Shown here: positions 11,793 through 21,835 of the stretch, one piece after another | Layout of the letters: the number at the start of each line of letters is the position of its first letter | How positions within the stretch are numbered: position 1 is the stretch's first letter | Source of the DNA: Sneathiella sedimenti | Lineage (GTDB): Bacteria > Pseudomonadota > Alphaproteobacteria > Sneathiellales > Sneathiellaceae | Assembly (NCBI RefSeq): GCF_017313765.1 | Contig: NZ_JAFLNC010000001.1 | Coordinates: 1-64,000 of the forward strand | Direction of reading: 5' to 3' | Length of the DNA: 64,000 nt | Made by a program: the position numbers and the translations under genes | The notes under the pieces: model-generated | Told to the model about the DNA's origin: nothing | The model's database searches: none | The model's input: the letters and a program-made list of their open reading frames with translations, nothing else

Positions 11793-14057
11793 CTATATTA
11801 TTATTGAATGATCCCGGGCAAATGCACGCAATTGATCACGCACCGAATGATCCCGAGATTGACAAAGGCCCCGGACAAAGTCCTCTAGCTTGTTGATATC
11901 TGCGCTTAGGGCCATCTGCTTGACCCGCCCCAAGGCTTCAGACGACATAGAAAAATTTCTGTACCCCAAGCCAAGCAATGCCATAGCTTCCAGGGGCCGG
12001 CCGGCAATATCTCCACAGATGGAAAAAGGTTTGCCGGCCTGCTCACATTGCTCTGCGATATGGTGCAATAGTGATAAAAGGCTAGGGCTCAACGTATCAT
12101 AACGGTCACTTATTTTCGGATTGCCCCGATCTACCGCAAAAAAGAATTGCATCAAATCATTTGATCCAACGGATATAAAATCAACTTCCTTCAGCAAATG
12201 CGGCAGCTGCCAGACGATTGAAGGGACTTCAATCATTGTGCCGACACTTACCTTTGTGGGCGGCCCTTCTTTCTTTTGTGCGGCACGCTCCACCTCTTTA
12301 TTAAGAAGTGCTTTCGCTTCCTGAAATTCTGACACTTCCGCGATCATGGGAAACATTAATGACAGTTCGCGACCAGCTGCCGCCTGAACCAGCGCCCTGA
12401 GCTGGCTGCGAAGCAGCGCAGGACGATCAAGGCCGATACGAATTGCACGCCAGCCCAGTGCCGGGTTTTCTTCCCGTTTGGTCTTTAGATAGGGCAGAAA
12501 CTTGTCTCCCCCAATATCTAGCGTACGAAAGATAACCGGTTTTCCATCCATTTTCTCGAGAACACGCGAATAAAGCCGCGTCTGCTCGTCAATCTTCGGC
12601 ATCTGGGAGCGGACCATAAACTGCAGTTCGGTCCGAAACAGACCTATACCATCTGCCCCAAACTCCGGAAAATGATCAATATCAATGAGCAGCCCTGCAT
12701 TCATATTCAGGCTGAGCGATACGCCATCCTTGGAAATATTGGGCTTGTCGCGGAGAGCAGCGTATTTTGCCTGCCGTTGTGCGCGTTGGCGTTGGCTGCG
12801 GGAAAAAGCCTGCTGGACGTCATCACCAGGACGTAGGAAGACCTGACCATGTTCACCGTCGACAAGGATCAAGTCCCCCTGTTCCACTGTGTCGAGCACA
12901 TCTGCACACTGACCAACCACCGGCACACCAAGGGCGCGTGCCACAATGGCAATATGGCTGGATCGCGTACCTTCCGCCAATACCACGGCCTTCAGGCGGC
13001 GGCGATCATAGTCGAGCAGTTCAGCAGCTCCCATGTTCCGCGCGACCACGACCGTATCATTTTCAAGATTTCGCCGATCGATTTGTGTACGCCCGTCAAG
13101 ATGTAGATAAAGTCTGTTGGCCAGGTCGTCGAGTTCCGACAAGCGCTCCCGCAGATAAGGGTCGGTGATTTCCTTCATCCGGTTACGGGTATCGTCTTGC
13201 ACACGCTTGATCGCGGCTTCTGCGGTCAAGCCAGTATTGACCGCATCCTGCAATTTCTTGAGCCAGCCCTTGTCATGGGCGAACATCTTATAGGCTTCAA
13301 AAATATCCTTGGATTCATCCTTGAAAAGCGTATTCGTGGCGATCAGCAGCTTGTCGACGGAACTTTGCAGAGCGTTAACCGCAGAGTTCAATCTGGTAAG
13401 TTCCTTCGCGCGATTATTGGAAATTGCGTGAACGACCTCGATCCGGGGTTCATGAAGCAGCGCGATACCGCCGCCCAGCCCTTCTGCGAGCACACGTCCG
13501 TTAATATGATGTGGTAAGGTGGCATTTCCGGCAGCGTCCGAAAATTCCGTCGCCGCAACCATCTGTTCCGAACTGACAAGTTCTGCCACGACCATGGCAA
13601 CCGTCTGAAGCGCCTCTACTTCCTCATCGGTATATGTCCGCCGTGTCCGGTTCTGCACGACCAGAACGCCAATGACCCGCCCACCGCGCAAAACAGGTGT
13701 ACCAAGCAGGGAATGATATTCCTCTTCCCCCGTTTCCGGCCGATACGCAAATTGCGGGTGTGACTGAGCATCTGATAGATTGAGGGGCCGCGCACGTGCC
13801 GCAATATCGCCGACAAGGCCTTCGCCAAAGCGCAGGCGGGTTTGGTGAACAGAATTCTTCTTGAGACCTTCTGTGGCATAAAGCTCAAGAACATCTCCGG
13901 CGCGACGTAAATAACAGGAGCAAACTTCGGCAATCATATTGCCCGCGATCAGTCGAACAATCTCATTCAGACGCTGTTCCGCATCGCCATGCCCCGCCAT
14001 GACCTGGTGGAGCTTGCGTAGCAACAATCTTGGCGCGCTGATCCCCAGACCGCTCAT
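11793..14057 (-). CDS. ptsP: Phosphoenolpyruvate-protein phosphotransferase PtsP (EI-Ntr)
   Basis: PtsP starts the nitrogen-related PTS by taking phosphate from PEP and passing it to NPr. The protein has an N-terminal GAF domain (about 1–165), the EI N-terminal domain, the phosphohistidine site GTRSSHIAIVAR near residue 370, and a C-terminal PEP-binding barrel with GSNDLMQ. The 754-residue length is typical. It lies between lysC/nitronate monooxygenase and rodZ. The GAF domain suggests sensing of a small metabolite such as glutamine, known for the family. Confidence 0.96.
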   Translation of the reverse strand: MSGLGISAPRLLLRKLHQVMAGHGDAEQRLNEIVRLIAGNMIAEVCSCYLRRAGDVLELYATEGLKKNSVHQTRLRFGEGLVGDIAARARPLNLSDAQSHPQFAYRPETGEEEYHSLLGTPVLRGGRVIGVLVVQNRTRRTYTDEEVEALQTVAMVVAELVSSEQMVAATEFSDAAGNATLPHHINGRVLAEGLGGGIALLHEPRIEVVHAISNNRAKELTRLNSAVNALQSSVDKLLIATNTLFKDESKDIFEAYKMFAHDKGWLKKLQDAVNTGLTAEAAIKRVQDDTRNRMKEITDPYLRERLSELDDLANRLYLHLDGRTQIDRRNLENDTVVVARNMGAAELLDYDRRRLKAVVLAEGTRSSHIAIVARALGVPVVGQCADVLDTVEQGDLILVDGEHGQVFLRPGDDVQQAFSRSQRQRAQRQAKYAALRDKPNISKDGVSLSLNMNAGLLIDIDHFPEFGADGIGLFRTELQFMVRSQMPKIDEQTRLYSRVLEKMDGKPVIFRTLDIGGDKFLPYLKTKREENPALGWRAIRIGLDRPALLRSQLRALVQAAAGRELSLMFPMIAEVSEFQEAKALLNKEVERAAQKKEGPPTKVSVGTMIEVPSIVWQLPHLLKEVDFISVGSNDLMQFFFAVDRGNPKISDRYDTLSPSLLSLLHHIAEQCEQAGKPFSICGDIAGRPLEAMALLGLGYRNFSMSSEALGRVKQMALSADINKLEDFVRGLCQSRDHSVRDQLRAFARDHSIII

Positions 14058-14072
14058 CTATGATCTGCCCTT

Positions 14073-15101
14073 TTAGTCTCCATAACTTTCGAAAGATTCT
14101 CGTGCCTGGCTCACGAGTTCCTCCATAATCTCCTCTATAGATTGTTCCTTCTTGACCATGCCCACACTCTGGCCTGCCATAACAGAGCCAAACTCGACAT
14201 CCCCGTCGATCACGGCCCGACGCAGGGCACCCGCCCAGAAATGCTCAATAGCGAGCTGCGCAGCTTCAAGATCCATTTCGCCGGCCTTGTATTTTGCGAT
14301 TACCTCGTGCTGCGTTTCTATAAACTTCTTGCCCCCCTCATTATTGAGGGCGCGAACAGGAATAACAGGAAACATCGGATCGACCTGCACCGTCGTCACC
14401 GCGTCACGGGCATTGGCGCGCATAAAAGCCTTCTTAAAGGAAGGATGGGCAATGGATTCATGGGAACAAACGAAACGGGTCCCAAGCTGGCAGCCTGCCG
14501 CCCCCATACGGAGATAGGTGGCGATCGCCTCTCCCCTGCCAATTCCGCCGGCGACAAAAACTGGGACATCTTTAATATTTGGCAGAATTTCCTGTGCCAG
14601 AACGCTCGTTGAAACCGGTCCGATATGACCGCCCGCCTCCATCCCCTCAATAACCAGCGCATCGGCGCCCGTGCGGATAAGCTTTTTCCCAAGTGCCAAG
14701 GTCGGTGTAAAGCAGATTACCTTCGCGCCACCTTCCTTGATTTTGAGAATTGTCTCCTTTGACGGTACCCCGCCGGCAAGAACCACATGGCCAACGTTGA
14801 GTGACAGACACACATCAACCAGCTTTTCCAGGTCCGGATGCATTGTAATCAGATTGACGCCGAAGGGCTTATCGGTCAATGCCTGCGTCGCCTTGATTTC
14901 CGTTTCCAACAGGTCCGGCGTCATCGCACCGCAAGCGATGACCCCAAACCCACCAGCATTTGAGATTGCGGCCACCAGATTGCGTTCCGACACCCATGAC
15001 ATTGCGCCACCAAGTATGGCGTATTTAGTCCCGAGAAACTCACATCCGCTTTTCCAGGCTGCTTCCAGGCTCTCTGTTTTGTTCGCTGCGAAATCGTCCA
15101 T
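14073..15101 (-). CDS. Nitronate monooxygenase-family FMN enzyme
   Basis: This is a TIM-barrel flavoprotein of the NPD/FabK family. Visible features are the N-terminal ILGGAMSWVSERNLVAAISNAGG, the middle LVIEGMEAGGHIG and the FMN phosphate loop AGGIGRGEAI. Family members oxidise nitronates or, as FabK, reduce enoyl-ACP; I cannot decide the substrate. The ATG at 15101 follows the lysC stop by one base; ATG 15113 and TTG 15122 are in-frame alternatives overlapping lysC. Its tight coupling to lysC indicates cotranscription. Confidence 0.85.
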   Translation of the reverse strand: MDDFAANKTESLEAAWKSGCEFLGTKYAILGGAMSWVSERNLVAAISNAGGFGVIACGAMTPDLLETEIKATQALTDKPFGVNLITMHPDLEKLVDVCLSLNVGHVVLAGGVPSKETILKIKEGGAKVICFTPTLALGKKLIRTGADALVIEGMEAGGHIGPVSTSVLAQEILPNIKDVPVFVAGGIGRGEAIATYLRMGAAGCQLGTRFVCSHESIAHPSFKKAFMRANARDAVTTVQVDPMFPVIPVRALNNEGGKKFIETQHEVIAKYKAGEMDLEAAQLAIEHFWAGALRRAVIDGDVEFGSVMAGQSVGMVKKEQSIEEIMEELVSQARESFESYGD

Positions 15102-15102
15102 A

Positions 15103-16323
15103 TTAAGCCGCATCCAGTCCAAAGGCCGTGTGCAATGTCCTTACGGCGAGTTCGGTGTATTCCTCCGCCAGTAGCACGCTAACCTTGATTTCGGATGTCG
15201 AGATTACCTGAATGTTGATACCTTTCTCGGCCAACGCGGCGAACATTGTCTTAGCCACGCCCGCGTGGCTACGCATACCCATGCCAACGATCGACACCTT
15301 GACCACATTGGAATCAGGAACAATCGCCTTGCACGCAACCTCTCCCTTCAGTTTTTCAAGGACGTCCATCGCCTGATTTATTTCCTTCTGCCCAACCGTA
15401 AAGGTCAAATCCGTCGCCTGACCGTCTTCCGATACGTTCTGGACAATCATGTCCACATTGACATTTGCATCCGCCAGCGCCCCGAAAACAAGCGCAGCCA
15501 CACCCGGCCGGTCAGCGACTTGCTGCAACGTCACCTTGGCTTCATCACGCGTGTAGGTTACGCCGCTTACAACCTGATGTTCCACAATATCTTCCTCATC
15601 TACAACCAATGTTCCCGGTAAATCTTCGAAGCTGGATAGCACTTGCAGCTTCACCCGATGCTTCATCGCCATCTCTACGGATCGTGTCTGCAGAACCTTA
15701 GCGCCAAGGGACGCTAGTTCGAGCATTTCCTCATACGTAATTTTATCAAGTTTTGCAGCCTTTGTCGCGATCCTCGGATCCGCTGTATAGATTCCATCGA
15801 CGTCAGTATAAATGTCGCACCGATCCGCTTCCAGCGCGGCCGCCAGTGCCACTGCCGATGTATCAGAACCTCCGCGGCCCAAGGTGGTTATCCGATTGTC
15901 GGTACCAACTCCCTGAAAGCCGGCGCAAACCGCCACCTGATTGTCAGCAAAGCGTTTGATGATCTCGCTGCAATCTATGTTCTCGATCCGGGCAGCGCTG
16001 TGAACCGCGTTCGTGTTCACAGGAACCTGCCACCCGAGCCAGGACCGGGCCGATATCCCGAGGTCCTGAAGCGCAAGCGACAAAAGTCCCACCGAGACCT
16101 GTTCGCCGCTTGAGACAACAACGTCATATTCCCGGGCGTCATGCAGACTGCTTATGTCTGACACGAGGTCAACGAGCCGGTTTGTATCTCCTGCCATGGC
16201 CGAGACGACAACCGCCACTTCATGGCCGGCATCGACTTCGCGCTTTACTTTACGTGCAACGTTCTTGATCCGCTCTACAGTACCAACAGAAGTGCCGCCA
16301 AATTTCATTACCAGCCGTGCCAT
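15103..16323 (-). CDS. lysC: Aspartate kinase
   Basis: LysC phosphorylates aspartate, the first step toward lysine, threonine, methionine and diaminopimelate. The kinase domain begins with KFGGTSVG, has [16 protein letters not shown] and is followed by two C-terminal ACT domains (about 265–400) for feedback control. The 406-residue length is that of the single-gene bacterial enzyme. It is the first gene of the minus-strand group and divergent from ubiG, with about 180 bp between the two start codons for promoters. Confidence 0.96.
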   Translation of the reverse strand: MARLVMKFGGTSVGTVERIKNVARKVKREVDAGHEVAVVVSAMAGDTNRLVDLVSDISSLHDAREYDVVVSSGEQVSVGLLSLALQDLGISARSWLGWQVPVNTNAVHSAARIENIDCSEIIKRFADNQVAVCAGFQGVGTDNRITTLGRGGSDTSAVALAAALEADRCDIYTDVDGIYTADPRIATKAAKLDKITYEEMLELASLGAKVLQTRSVEMAMKHRVKLQVLSSFEDLPGTLVVDEEDIVEHQVVSGVTYTRDEAKVTLQQVADRPGVAALVFGALADANVNVDMIVQNVSEDGQATDLTFTVGQKEINQAMDVLEKLKGEVACKAIVPDSNVVKVSIVGMGMRSHAGVAKTMFAALAEKGINIQVISTSEIKVSVLLAEEYTELAVRTLHTAFGLDAA

Positions 16324-16503
16324 GGCCGCATTACCTCTCCCCCCGCCTGCTGCGAGGGTCCAAATATAATCTAAAAGTCACAAATACCCTTTGGTCTTAA
16401 AGGAGCGTATACTTATACTTATCAGGGGGTGTGGGGCAAGCACCGCGATGATTTTTATTGCAAAATAACAACTTTTATTAAGGCATATATCGGCGAGGTA
16501 ATT

Positions 16504-17265
16504 ATGGACAACACAGCCAGGGCGAATTCAGTGGATCCGGGAGAAATCGCCAATTTCGTGGCGATGGCGGATGAATGGTGGGATGAAAATGGCAAGTTCA
16601 AGCCCTTACACAAATTCAATCCGATTCGTATTGGCTATATCCGTGACACAGTTATCGATCATTTCGGCCTGCAGACCGATGACGCGGTCGTCAAGCTAAA
16701 GCCCTTTAAGGGATTGCGTATCCTCGATATCGGATGTGGCGGCGGCTTGCTGTCCGAACCGATGGCGCGCCTCGGCGCCGACGTAGTCGCGGCGGATGCG
16801 GCAGAGAAGAATATCCAGATCGCGCAGTTGCATGCGGAACAATCCGGCCTTGAGATCGATTATCGTCACACAACTGCAGAGGAACTTGCAGCCTCGGGCG
16901 AACGTTTTGACGTCATCCTGAATATGGAAGTCATCGAACATGTCGCAGACATTGAAGGCTTTGTCGAGGCGTGCGCAACCCTTCTCAAGCCTGGCGGTAT
17001 CATGTTTATCGCAACCTTGAACCGCACGGCCAAAAGCTTTGCCTTCGCCATCGTCGGCGCGGAATATATCTTGCGTTGGTTGCCCAAGGGGACGCATAGC
17101 TGGAAGAAATTCCTGAAACCTTCCGAAGTTGCCCGCCTTGTTCGCGGAAATGATCTTGCCGTCCACGATATCTCCGGCGCGACCTACAATCCTTTTGAGG
17201 ATCGATGGCATTTGAGCAAGGATCTCAGCGTTAATTACATGATTGCCGCCGTGAAACCGGAATAA
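16504..17265 (+). CDS. ubiG: Ubiquinone biosynthesis O-methyltransferase UbiG
   Basis: UbiG carries out both O-methylations of the ubiquinone ring, using SAM. The N-terminal motif [22 protein letters not shown] is diagnostic, and the SAM-binding loop is [14 protein letters not shown]. The ATG at 16504 is preceded by GGCGAGG at good spacing and gives 253 residues. The frame is open 25 codons further upstream, but that extension matches nothing in the family. It is divergent from lysC, a frequent alphaproteobacterial pairing. Confidence 0.95.
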   Translation: MDNTARANSVDPGEIANFVAMADEWWDENGKFKPLHKFNPIRIGYIRDTVIDHFGLQTDDAVVKLKPFKGLRILDIGCGGGLLSEPMARLGADVVAADAAEKNIQIAQLHAEQSGLEIDYRHTTAEELAASGERFDVILNMEVIEHVADIEGFVEACATLLKPGGIMFIATLNRTAKSFAFAIVGAEYILRWLPKGTHSWKKFLKPSEVARLVRGNDLAVHDISGATYNPFEDRWHLSKDLSVNYMIAAVKPE

Positions 17266-17329
17266 TCACCCGTAAATCAGAATTGACCCACCCTAGGTCT
17301 TTGCCTTAATTGGGTGTAATTTTTTACTT

Positions 17330-18574
17330 ATGAGATCTGTAATGGCCCCAAATAAATCACCCCTCGCGCCTGAGTCGTTTCCTGATTTTCCGGTAATTCC
17401 CGGCGTGAGATATGCCTGTGGCAACTCCGGAATGCGCTATAAGGGTCGTGATGATGTCATGCTCGCGGAGTTTGATGCCGGCACGACAGTTGCTGGTGTA
17501 TTTACGAAAAATGCCATGCCCGGTGCCCCCGTCGATTGGGGCCGGAAGATACTTCCCACCGGTCTGGCGCGGGGTCTGGTTGTCAATGCCGGGATTGCAA
17601 ATGTCTTTACCGGCGCCGCCGGGAAAAAGACGGTGGAAGATACCGCCACCGCCGCAGCGCAATTGCTGAATGCGTCTCCTGAGCATATTTACATCGCGTC
17701 GACTGGCGTGATCGGTGACCCTATCCCGACAGAAAAAATCACGAGTCTCCTTCCCCGACTGACCGAGGACCTCTCGGCAGATGCAGGGAATAGCGCCGCC
17801 AACTGCATCCTGACGACCGATACATTTGCAAAAGGTGCCGTCGCCACTGCAAAAATTGGGAACACGGACGTTACGATTGCCGGATTCGCCAAGGGATCGG
17901 GTATGATTGCCCCGGATATGGCGACAATGCTCGCGTTCATTTTCACGGATGCCGCAATCCCTGCCTCGATCCTGCAGCAGCTATTATCGGATGCAAATGA
18001 GAGAAGCTTTAACTGCGTAACCGTGGATTCCGACACATCAACCAGTGATACCGCCCTGCTCTTTGCCACCGGACGCGCGCAGAATGTGATACCCGCGACC
18101 AATTCCGATGACAGCCTTGCAGGCTTTAAGCGAGCCCTCCTTGAGGTAATGACGGATCTCGCCCAACAGGTCGCGAGAGACGGTGAAGGCGCAAGCAAAT
18201 TTATTACGGTCAAGGTCACCGGTGCCGAAAGTAATCCATCGGCGAAGACAATTGCGTTGGCCATTGCCAATTCGCCCCTTGTGAAAACAGCGATCGCCGG
18301 CGAAGACGCGAATTGGGGCCGGATTATCATGGCGGTAGGGAAATCAGGTGAAAAAGCCGACCGCGACAAGATGAGCCTGAAAATCGGGGGCATTCTCATT
18401 GCCGAAAACGGTGCCCGCGCCTCATCCTATCAAGAGAAGGATGTCATGCCTCATATGACGGGGAAGGAGATCGACATTGACGTTGATGTCGCGGTTGGCG
18501 ATGGGCGCGCCTTCGCCTGGACTTGTGATCTCACCCATGGATATATTGAAATCAATGCCGATTACCGAAGCTAA
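17330..18574 (+). CDS. argJ: Glutamate N-acetyltransferase / amino-acid acetyltransferase ArgJ
   Basis: ArgJ transfers acetyl from N-acetylornithine to glutamate in the cyclic arginine pathway. The self-cleavage site is intact in KGSGMIAPDMATMLAF, where the bond before Thr is cut to form two subunits. The C-terminal GRIIMAVGKSGE and NGYI-like DLTHGYIEINADYRS ends match the family. The ATG at 17342 (MAPNKSPLAP) is an equally good start, since neither has a clear ribosome site. mutT follows four bases after the stop. Confidence 0.95.
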   Translation: MRSVMAPNKSPLAPESFPDFPVIPGVRYACGNSGMRYKGRDDVMLAEFDAGTTVAGVFTKNAMPGAPVDWGRKILPTGLARGLVVNAGIANVFTGAAGKKTVEDTATAAAQLLNASPEHIYIASTGVIGDPIPTEKITSLLPRLTEDLSADAGNSAANCILTTDTFAKGAVATAKIGNTDVTIAGFAKGSGMIAPDMATMLAFIFTDAAIPASILQQLLSDANERSFNCVTVDSDTSTSDTALLFATGRAQNVIPATNSDDSLAGFKRALLEVMTDLAQQVARDGEGASKFITVKVTGAESNPSAKTIALAIANSPLVKTAIAGEDANWGRIIMAVGKSGEKADRDKMSLKIGGILIAENGARASSYQEKDVMPHMTGKEIDIDVDVAVGDGRAFAWTCDLTHGYIEINADYRS

Positions 18575-18578
18575 CCAG

Positions 18579-18989
18579 ATGGCGGCAACCAAACCAACGA
18601 TCCTTGTGGCCGCCGTCGCCCTTGTGGATGACGAGAATCGCGTCCTTATCGCGCAACGTCCGCAGGGAAAGAGCATGGCTGGCCTTTGGGAATTTCCGGG
18701 CGGCAAGGTCGAGCCCGGGGAAACACCGGAAATAGCGCTTATCCGTGAATTACGGGAAGAACTTGCGATTGACGTCACGGAAGCCTGTCTCGCCCCCTTT
18801 ACCTTCGCAAGCCACCTCTATGAAAAATTCCATCTCCTGATGCCGCTGTATGTCTGTCGCCGTTGGCACGGCATACCCTGTCCGGCGGAAGGCCAGACGC
18901 TAAAATGGGTTCGCGCCAATCGGCTAACAGAATATGAGATGCCGCCTGCGGATATACCCCTCATCGCGATGCTGCGGGATTTGCTGTAA
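18579..18989 (+). CDS. mutT: Nudix hydrolase, MutT/8-oxo-dGTP diphosphatase type
   Basis: The enzyme probably removes 8-oxo-dGTP from the nucleotide pool. The Nudix box is complete: GGKVEPGETPE followed by RELREELAI (G-x5-E-x7-REU-x-E-E). I chose the ATG just after the argJ stop, giving 136 residues, close to E. coli MutT. An ATG at 18555 inside argJ is possible. The argJ-mutT pair is common in alphaproteobacteria and suggests translational coupling. Confidence 0.88.
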   Translation: MAATKPTILVAAVALVDDENRVLIAQRPQGKSMAGLWEFPGGKVEPGETPEIALIRELREELAIDVTEACLAPFTFASHLYEKFHLLMPLYVCRRWHGIPCPAEGQTLKWVRANRLTEYEMPPADIPLIAMLRDLL

Positions 18990-19196
18990 GAGGAAAATCT
19001 TTCCTGAGCAAACCAAAAAGGCCGGCATTTGGACTTTCTCCTCATCCAAAAGCCGACCCAGGTAACCTATTGCTCGAAAGAGAGCGAGAATTCTGGGCAG
19101 GCACCAAGACGCCCATCGTTCTATTAGGTGTACATTAGAAATAACAAACAAAATTACTTGCTATGGCAACTGTTTTTATTGCCACTAGTGGTCAGA

Positions 19197-19607
19197 TTAT
19201 TCCTTAGCAGCCTTGAGTTGCTGCGCGGTTCTTTGAATGAGCTCGCGAGTTTCTTCATACATATCAAGAGATCGGTCCGTATAATACTGAGTTGGCTTCA
19301 CCAGCGTGCGGCGCAAATCGTTCGTGTCTTTTACGAGTATGACGAGATGGTCCTTTTCCATCGACTGAAGTGTTTTGTGAAGGCTTGACCGGCCAAGTCC
19401 TGTCAGAGACGCCAAAGTTTCCAGATCGACTTCCTTCTGGCTCATGCGACGATAGCTAAGCGCCAGCCCTACAAGATAGCGATTTTTAGTCTGGCCCGGA
19501 TCCCGCCGCGCTCGAATAGCACGAACTTCGGTCCAAAAATCATTGATGATCCTGAATTCTTCGGCGTTGAAGTCACGCCCTTCCAGGATTTCCTCAATTC
19601 TACGCAT
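19197..19607 (-). CDS. MarR-like winged-helix transcriptional regulator
   Basis: The 136-residue protein has a helical N-terminus and a central winged helix (about residues 50–105): VDLETLASLTGLGRSSLHKTLQSMEKDHLV has the helix-turn-helix pattern. A C-terminal helix probably dimerises. It resembles MarR-type regulators, but I cannot name a ligand or target. It stands alone between mutT and a methyltransferase gene, with an AT-rich upstream region. No strong ribosome site is visible. Confidence 0.75.
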   Translation of the reverse strand: MRRIEEILEGRDFNAEEFRIINDFWTEVRAIRARRDPGQTKNRYLVGLALSYRRMSQKEVDLETLASLTGLGRSSLHKTLQSMEKDHLVILVKDTNDLRRTLVKPTQYYTDRSLDMYEETRELIQRTAQQLKAAKE

Positions 19608-19729
19608 AATAGATACTACTCGCAGTCCAGCATTGAATTAAATATGGTTAATACTATCGACTGAAATGCGGGCGGTTCGCAACCTTTTAACAAAGAAATA
19701 ATGCGCTTTCGCAAAAATTTCGGAAGCCG

Positions 19730-20626
19730 CTATTTTTCCAGATAATCGCGGAGGTTAATTTTTCCACTGCCGCGCGCGATTGGCTTTTGTTGACTTTCAT
19801 GGGGGGCCCAACCCGACAAATAAATGATCTGAAAAGTTGCGGGAATAAGACCATCCTCATCAGCGTAATTTTCTATATATAACTCTGCAGCGCGGAGCAT
19901 GATCTGACGCTGCGTAAAATATTTCTGCCGCTCGATGAGCGCATTGTTTTCCCCCATACCCCGCAACTCATGCATCAATGCAAACGGATTCTCATACTTC
20001 AACGTTATTAGATCGGTATCCGTAACCGGAAGTGCCAACCCTGCGCGCTGGAGCAAGGACCCCGCATCGCGAATCTCTGTAAACGGGGAGACACGCGGGC
20101 TAACCCCTCCCTTTATCTCTGATTCCGCCTCGATCAGGCAAGCCTTCAACTCTTGCAGGCTTTCAATACCAAAGAGCGCTCCCAGGAAAAGTCCGTTCGG
20201 CTTCAGGGACCTCGCGATCTGGGAAAGCGCCCCGGGGAGATCATTCGTCCAGTGGAGGCCAAGAACACTGCCGATGAGGTCAAATGAGTTTTCCTTGAAA
20301 GGCAAAAACTCCTCATCCGCCACTACGGCGGCATCCGTTCTGTTATCCAGCATCACCTCGGTGAGATCCGTCCGTATAACCCGATCGATCTTTTTCATTG
20401 CAACCAGCTTGTCGCCGAACGCACCATCCCGCCCGCCGAGATCCAGCGCGAGGCTGAAGAAATGGTTGATATCCAGCAGGCGTTCGGCCAGCCGCTCTGC
20501 AATTTCATTAAATAAAAACCGATGTCGCGGCCAATCGAGCGTGGCCGCGCGTCGACGATGTTGGGCAACCTGCACTCGATCAAAAAGGACCTGTTCAGGC
20601 GGGAGAAGCGATGGTGTTCTTTTCAT
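19730..20626 (-). CDS. Class I SAM-dependent methyltransferase, NDUFAF5/BioC-like
   Basis: The 298-residue protein opens with LFDRVQVAQHRRRAA, a signature of the NDUFAF5-like family. It contains a Rossmann methyltransferase core (LALDLGGRDGAFGDKL near 62; LPFKENSFDLIGSVLGLHW; LKPNGLFLGALFG). In mitochondria the homologue hydroxylates an arginine of complex I subunit NDUFS7; the bacterial role is unproven, and BioC-like activity is the other option. It is divergent from comF, an arrangement often seen in alphaproteobacteria. Confidence 0.82.
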   Translation of the reverse strand: MKRTPSLLPPEQVLFDRVQVAQHRRRAATLDWPRHRFLFNEIAERLAERLLDINHFFSLALDLGGRDGAFGDKLVAMKKIDRVIRTDLTEVMLDNRTDAAVVADEEFLPFKENSFDLIGSVLGLHWTNDLPGALSQIARSLKPNGLFLGALFGIESLQELKACLIEAESEIKGGVSPRVSPFTEIRDAGSLLQRAGLALPVTDTDLITLKYENPFALMHELRGMGENNALIERQKYFTQRQIMLRAAELYIENYADEDGLIPATFQIIYLSGWAPHESQQKPIARGSGKINLRDYLEK

Positions 20627-20747
20627 TGGGCTTTTATCGCACCTTCATCAAGCGGAAACAATCTTTGACGTAAGTTTGCGTTCGTTACGCCATTTACAAG
20701 TCAAACTATCTTATGGAATTGGCCGTCCTTGGCGTATACTCCCGTGA

Positions 20748-21512
20748 ATGAGCATGTCCGCCACAACGCGCCTGCTGACGCAACTGCAAAAAACGGCCCT
20801 CGACGCGATATTTCCGCCGGGCTGCATAAGCTGCGCTGAACCGATAGATACTCCGGGCAATCTTTGCGCCAACTGCTGGCCGGAGATGACTTATATCTCA
20901 GCGCCATTTTGCGATAAATGCGGCTTTCCATTTGAATTTGATGCAGGCGATGGCTTCGTTTGCGCGACGTGCCTGAAACAACCTCCAGTTTTTGCAAGGG
21001 CCCGCGCTGTTTTCAAATATGATGACGCAAGCCGGGACATGATTCTCGGATACAAACATTCGGATCAGACAAACCGCGCTCCGACCTTCGCGAACTGGAT
21101 GTCGCGTGCCGGCGCAGATCTGATCAACGATTGTGATATAATTTGTCCTGTTCCGCTCCACCACAAACGACTGATCAAGCGCCGCTTTAATCAGTCGGCG
21201 TTGCTCGTGCGGGAGATTGCGGCCCTGGTGGACAAGCCCGCAATTCCCGACCTTCTTACTAGGAAGCGCCCCACCCGGTCACAGGGGGGATTGAGCGCAA
21301 AAGCACGCCTTCGGAATGTCCGCGGTGTTTTTGAGGTAACCGCCGCGAGGAAAGCGCAGCTTCACGGCGCGAGAGTGCTCCTGATTGACGATGTTTTGAC
21401 GACGGGGGCGACGGTAAACGCCTGCAGTAAATGCCTTCTGGAGGGCGGCGCAATAAAAGTTGACGTCCTGACCCTAAGCCGGGTTGTCCGGGCTTCAAAC
21501 ACGGCTATATAG
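20748..21512 (+). CDS. comF: ComF-family phosphoribosyltransferase-fold protein
   Basis: The N-terminus carries a zinc-ribbon-like set of cysteines (PPGCISCAEP, LCANCW, FCDKCG, CATC). The C-terminus has the phosphoribosyltransferase PRPP loop VLLIDDVLTTGATV. ComF proteins assist DNA uptake in competent bacteria; here the role is inferred from the family. An in-frame ATG two codons downstream (20754) is an alternative start. grxC and a nitrilase gene follow closely on the same strand, suggesting a small operon. Confidence 0.88.
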   Translation: MSMSATTRLLTQLQKTALDAIFPPGCISCAEPIDTPGNLCANCWPEMTYISAPFCDKCGFPFEFDAGDGFVCATCLKQPPVFARARAVFKYDDASRDMILGYKHSDQTNRAPTFANWMSRAGADLINDCDIICPVPLHHKRLIKRRFNQSALLVREIAALVDKPAIPDLLTRKRPTRSQGGLSAKARLRNVRGVFEVTAARKAQLHGARVLLIDDVLTTGATVNACSKCLLEGGAIKVDVLTLSRVVRASNTAI

Positions 21513-21557
21513 TACAGGCAAGGGCGAGAAGAATTTATTTAGGTATGGAAGTAACTC

Positions 21558-21818
21558 ATGAAAAAAATTGAAATATACACGACGATGTTCTGCCCTTTCT
21601 GCTCACGAGCCAAAAAGCTGCTCAATGGCAAAGGAGTCGATTACAAGGAGATTGACGTTACGGTCGCGGGCGATCTTCGCGAAGAAATGACACGCCGTTC
21701 CGGTGGTGCCCATACCGTCCCGCAGATTTTCGTCGATGGCAATCATATTGGCGATAGCGACTATGTCCATATGCTTGATGCGAACGGAAAACTTGATAAG
21801 ATTTTAGGGATTAGCTGA
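21558..21818 (+). CDS. grxC: Glutaredoxin 3
   Basis: This 86-residue dithiol glutaredoxin has the CPFC active site near residue 12, the cis-Pro motif TVPQIFVDG and the C-terminal GG-like region. It reduces protein disulfides and glutathione mixed disulfides in the cytoplasm. GGAAG lies just upstream of the ATG. It sits between comF and a nitrilase gene. Confidence 0.95.
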   Translation: MKKIEIYTTMFCPFCSRAKKLLNGKGVDYKEIDVTVAGDLREEMTRRSGGAHTVPQIFVDGNHIGDSDYVHMLDANGKLDKILGIS

Positions 21819-21835
21819 TCTGGAGGGAGAACAGG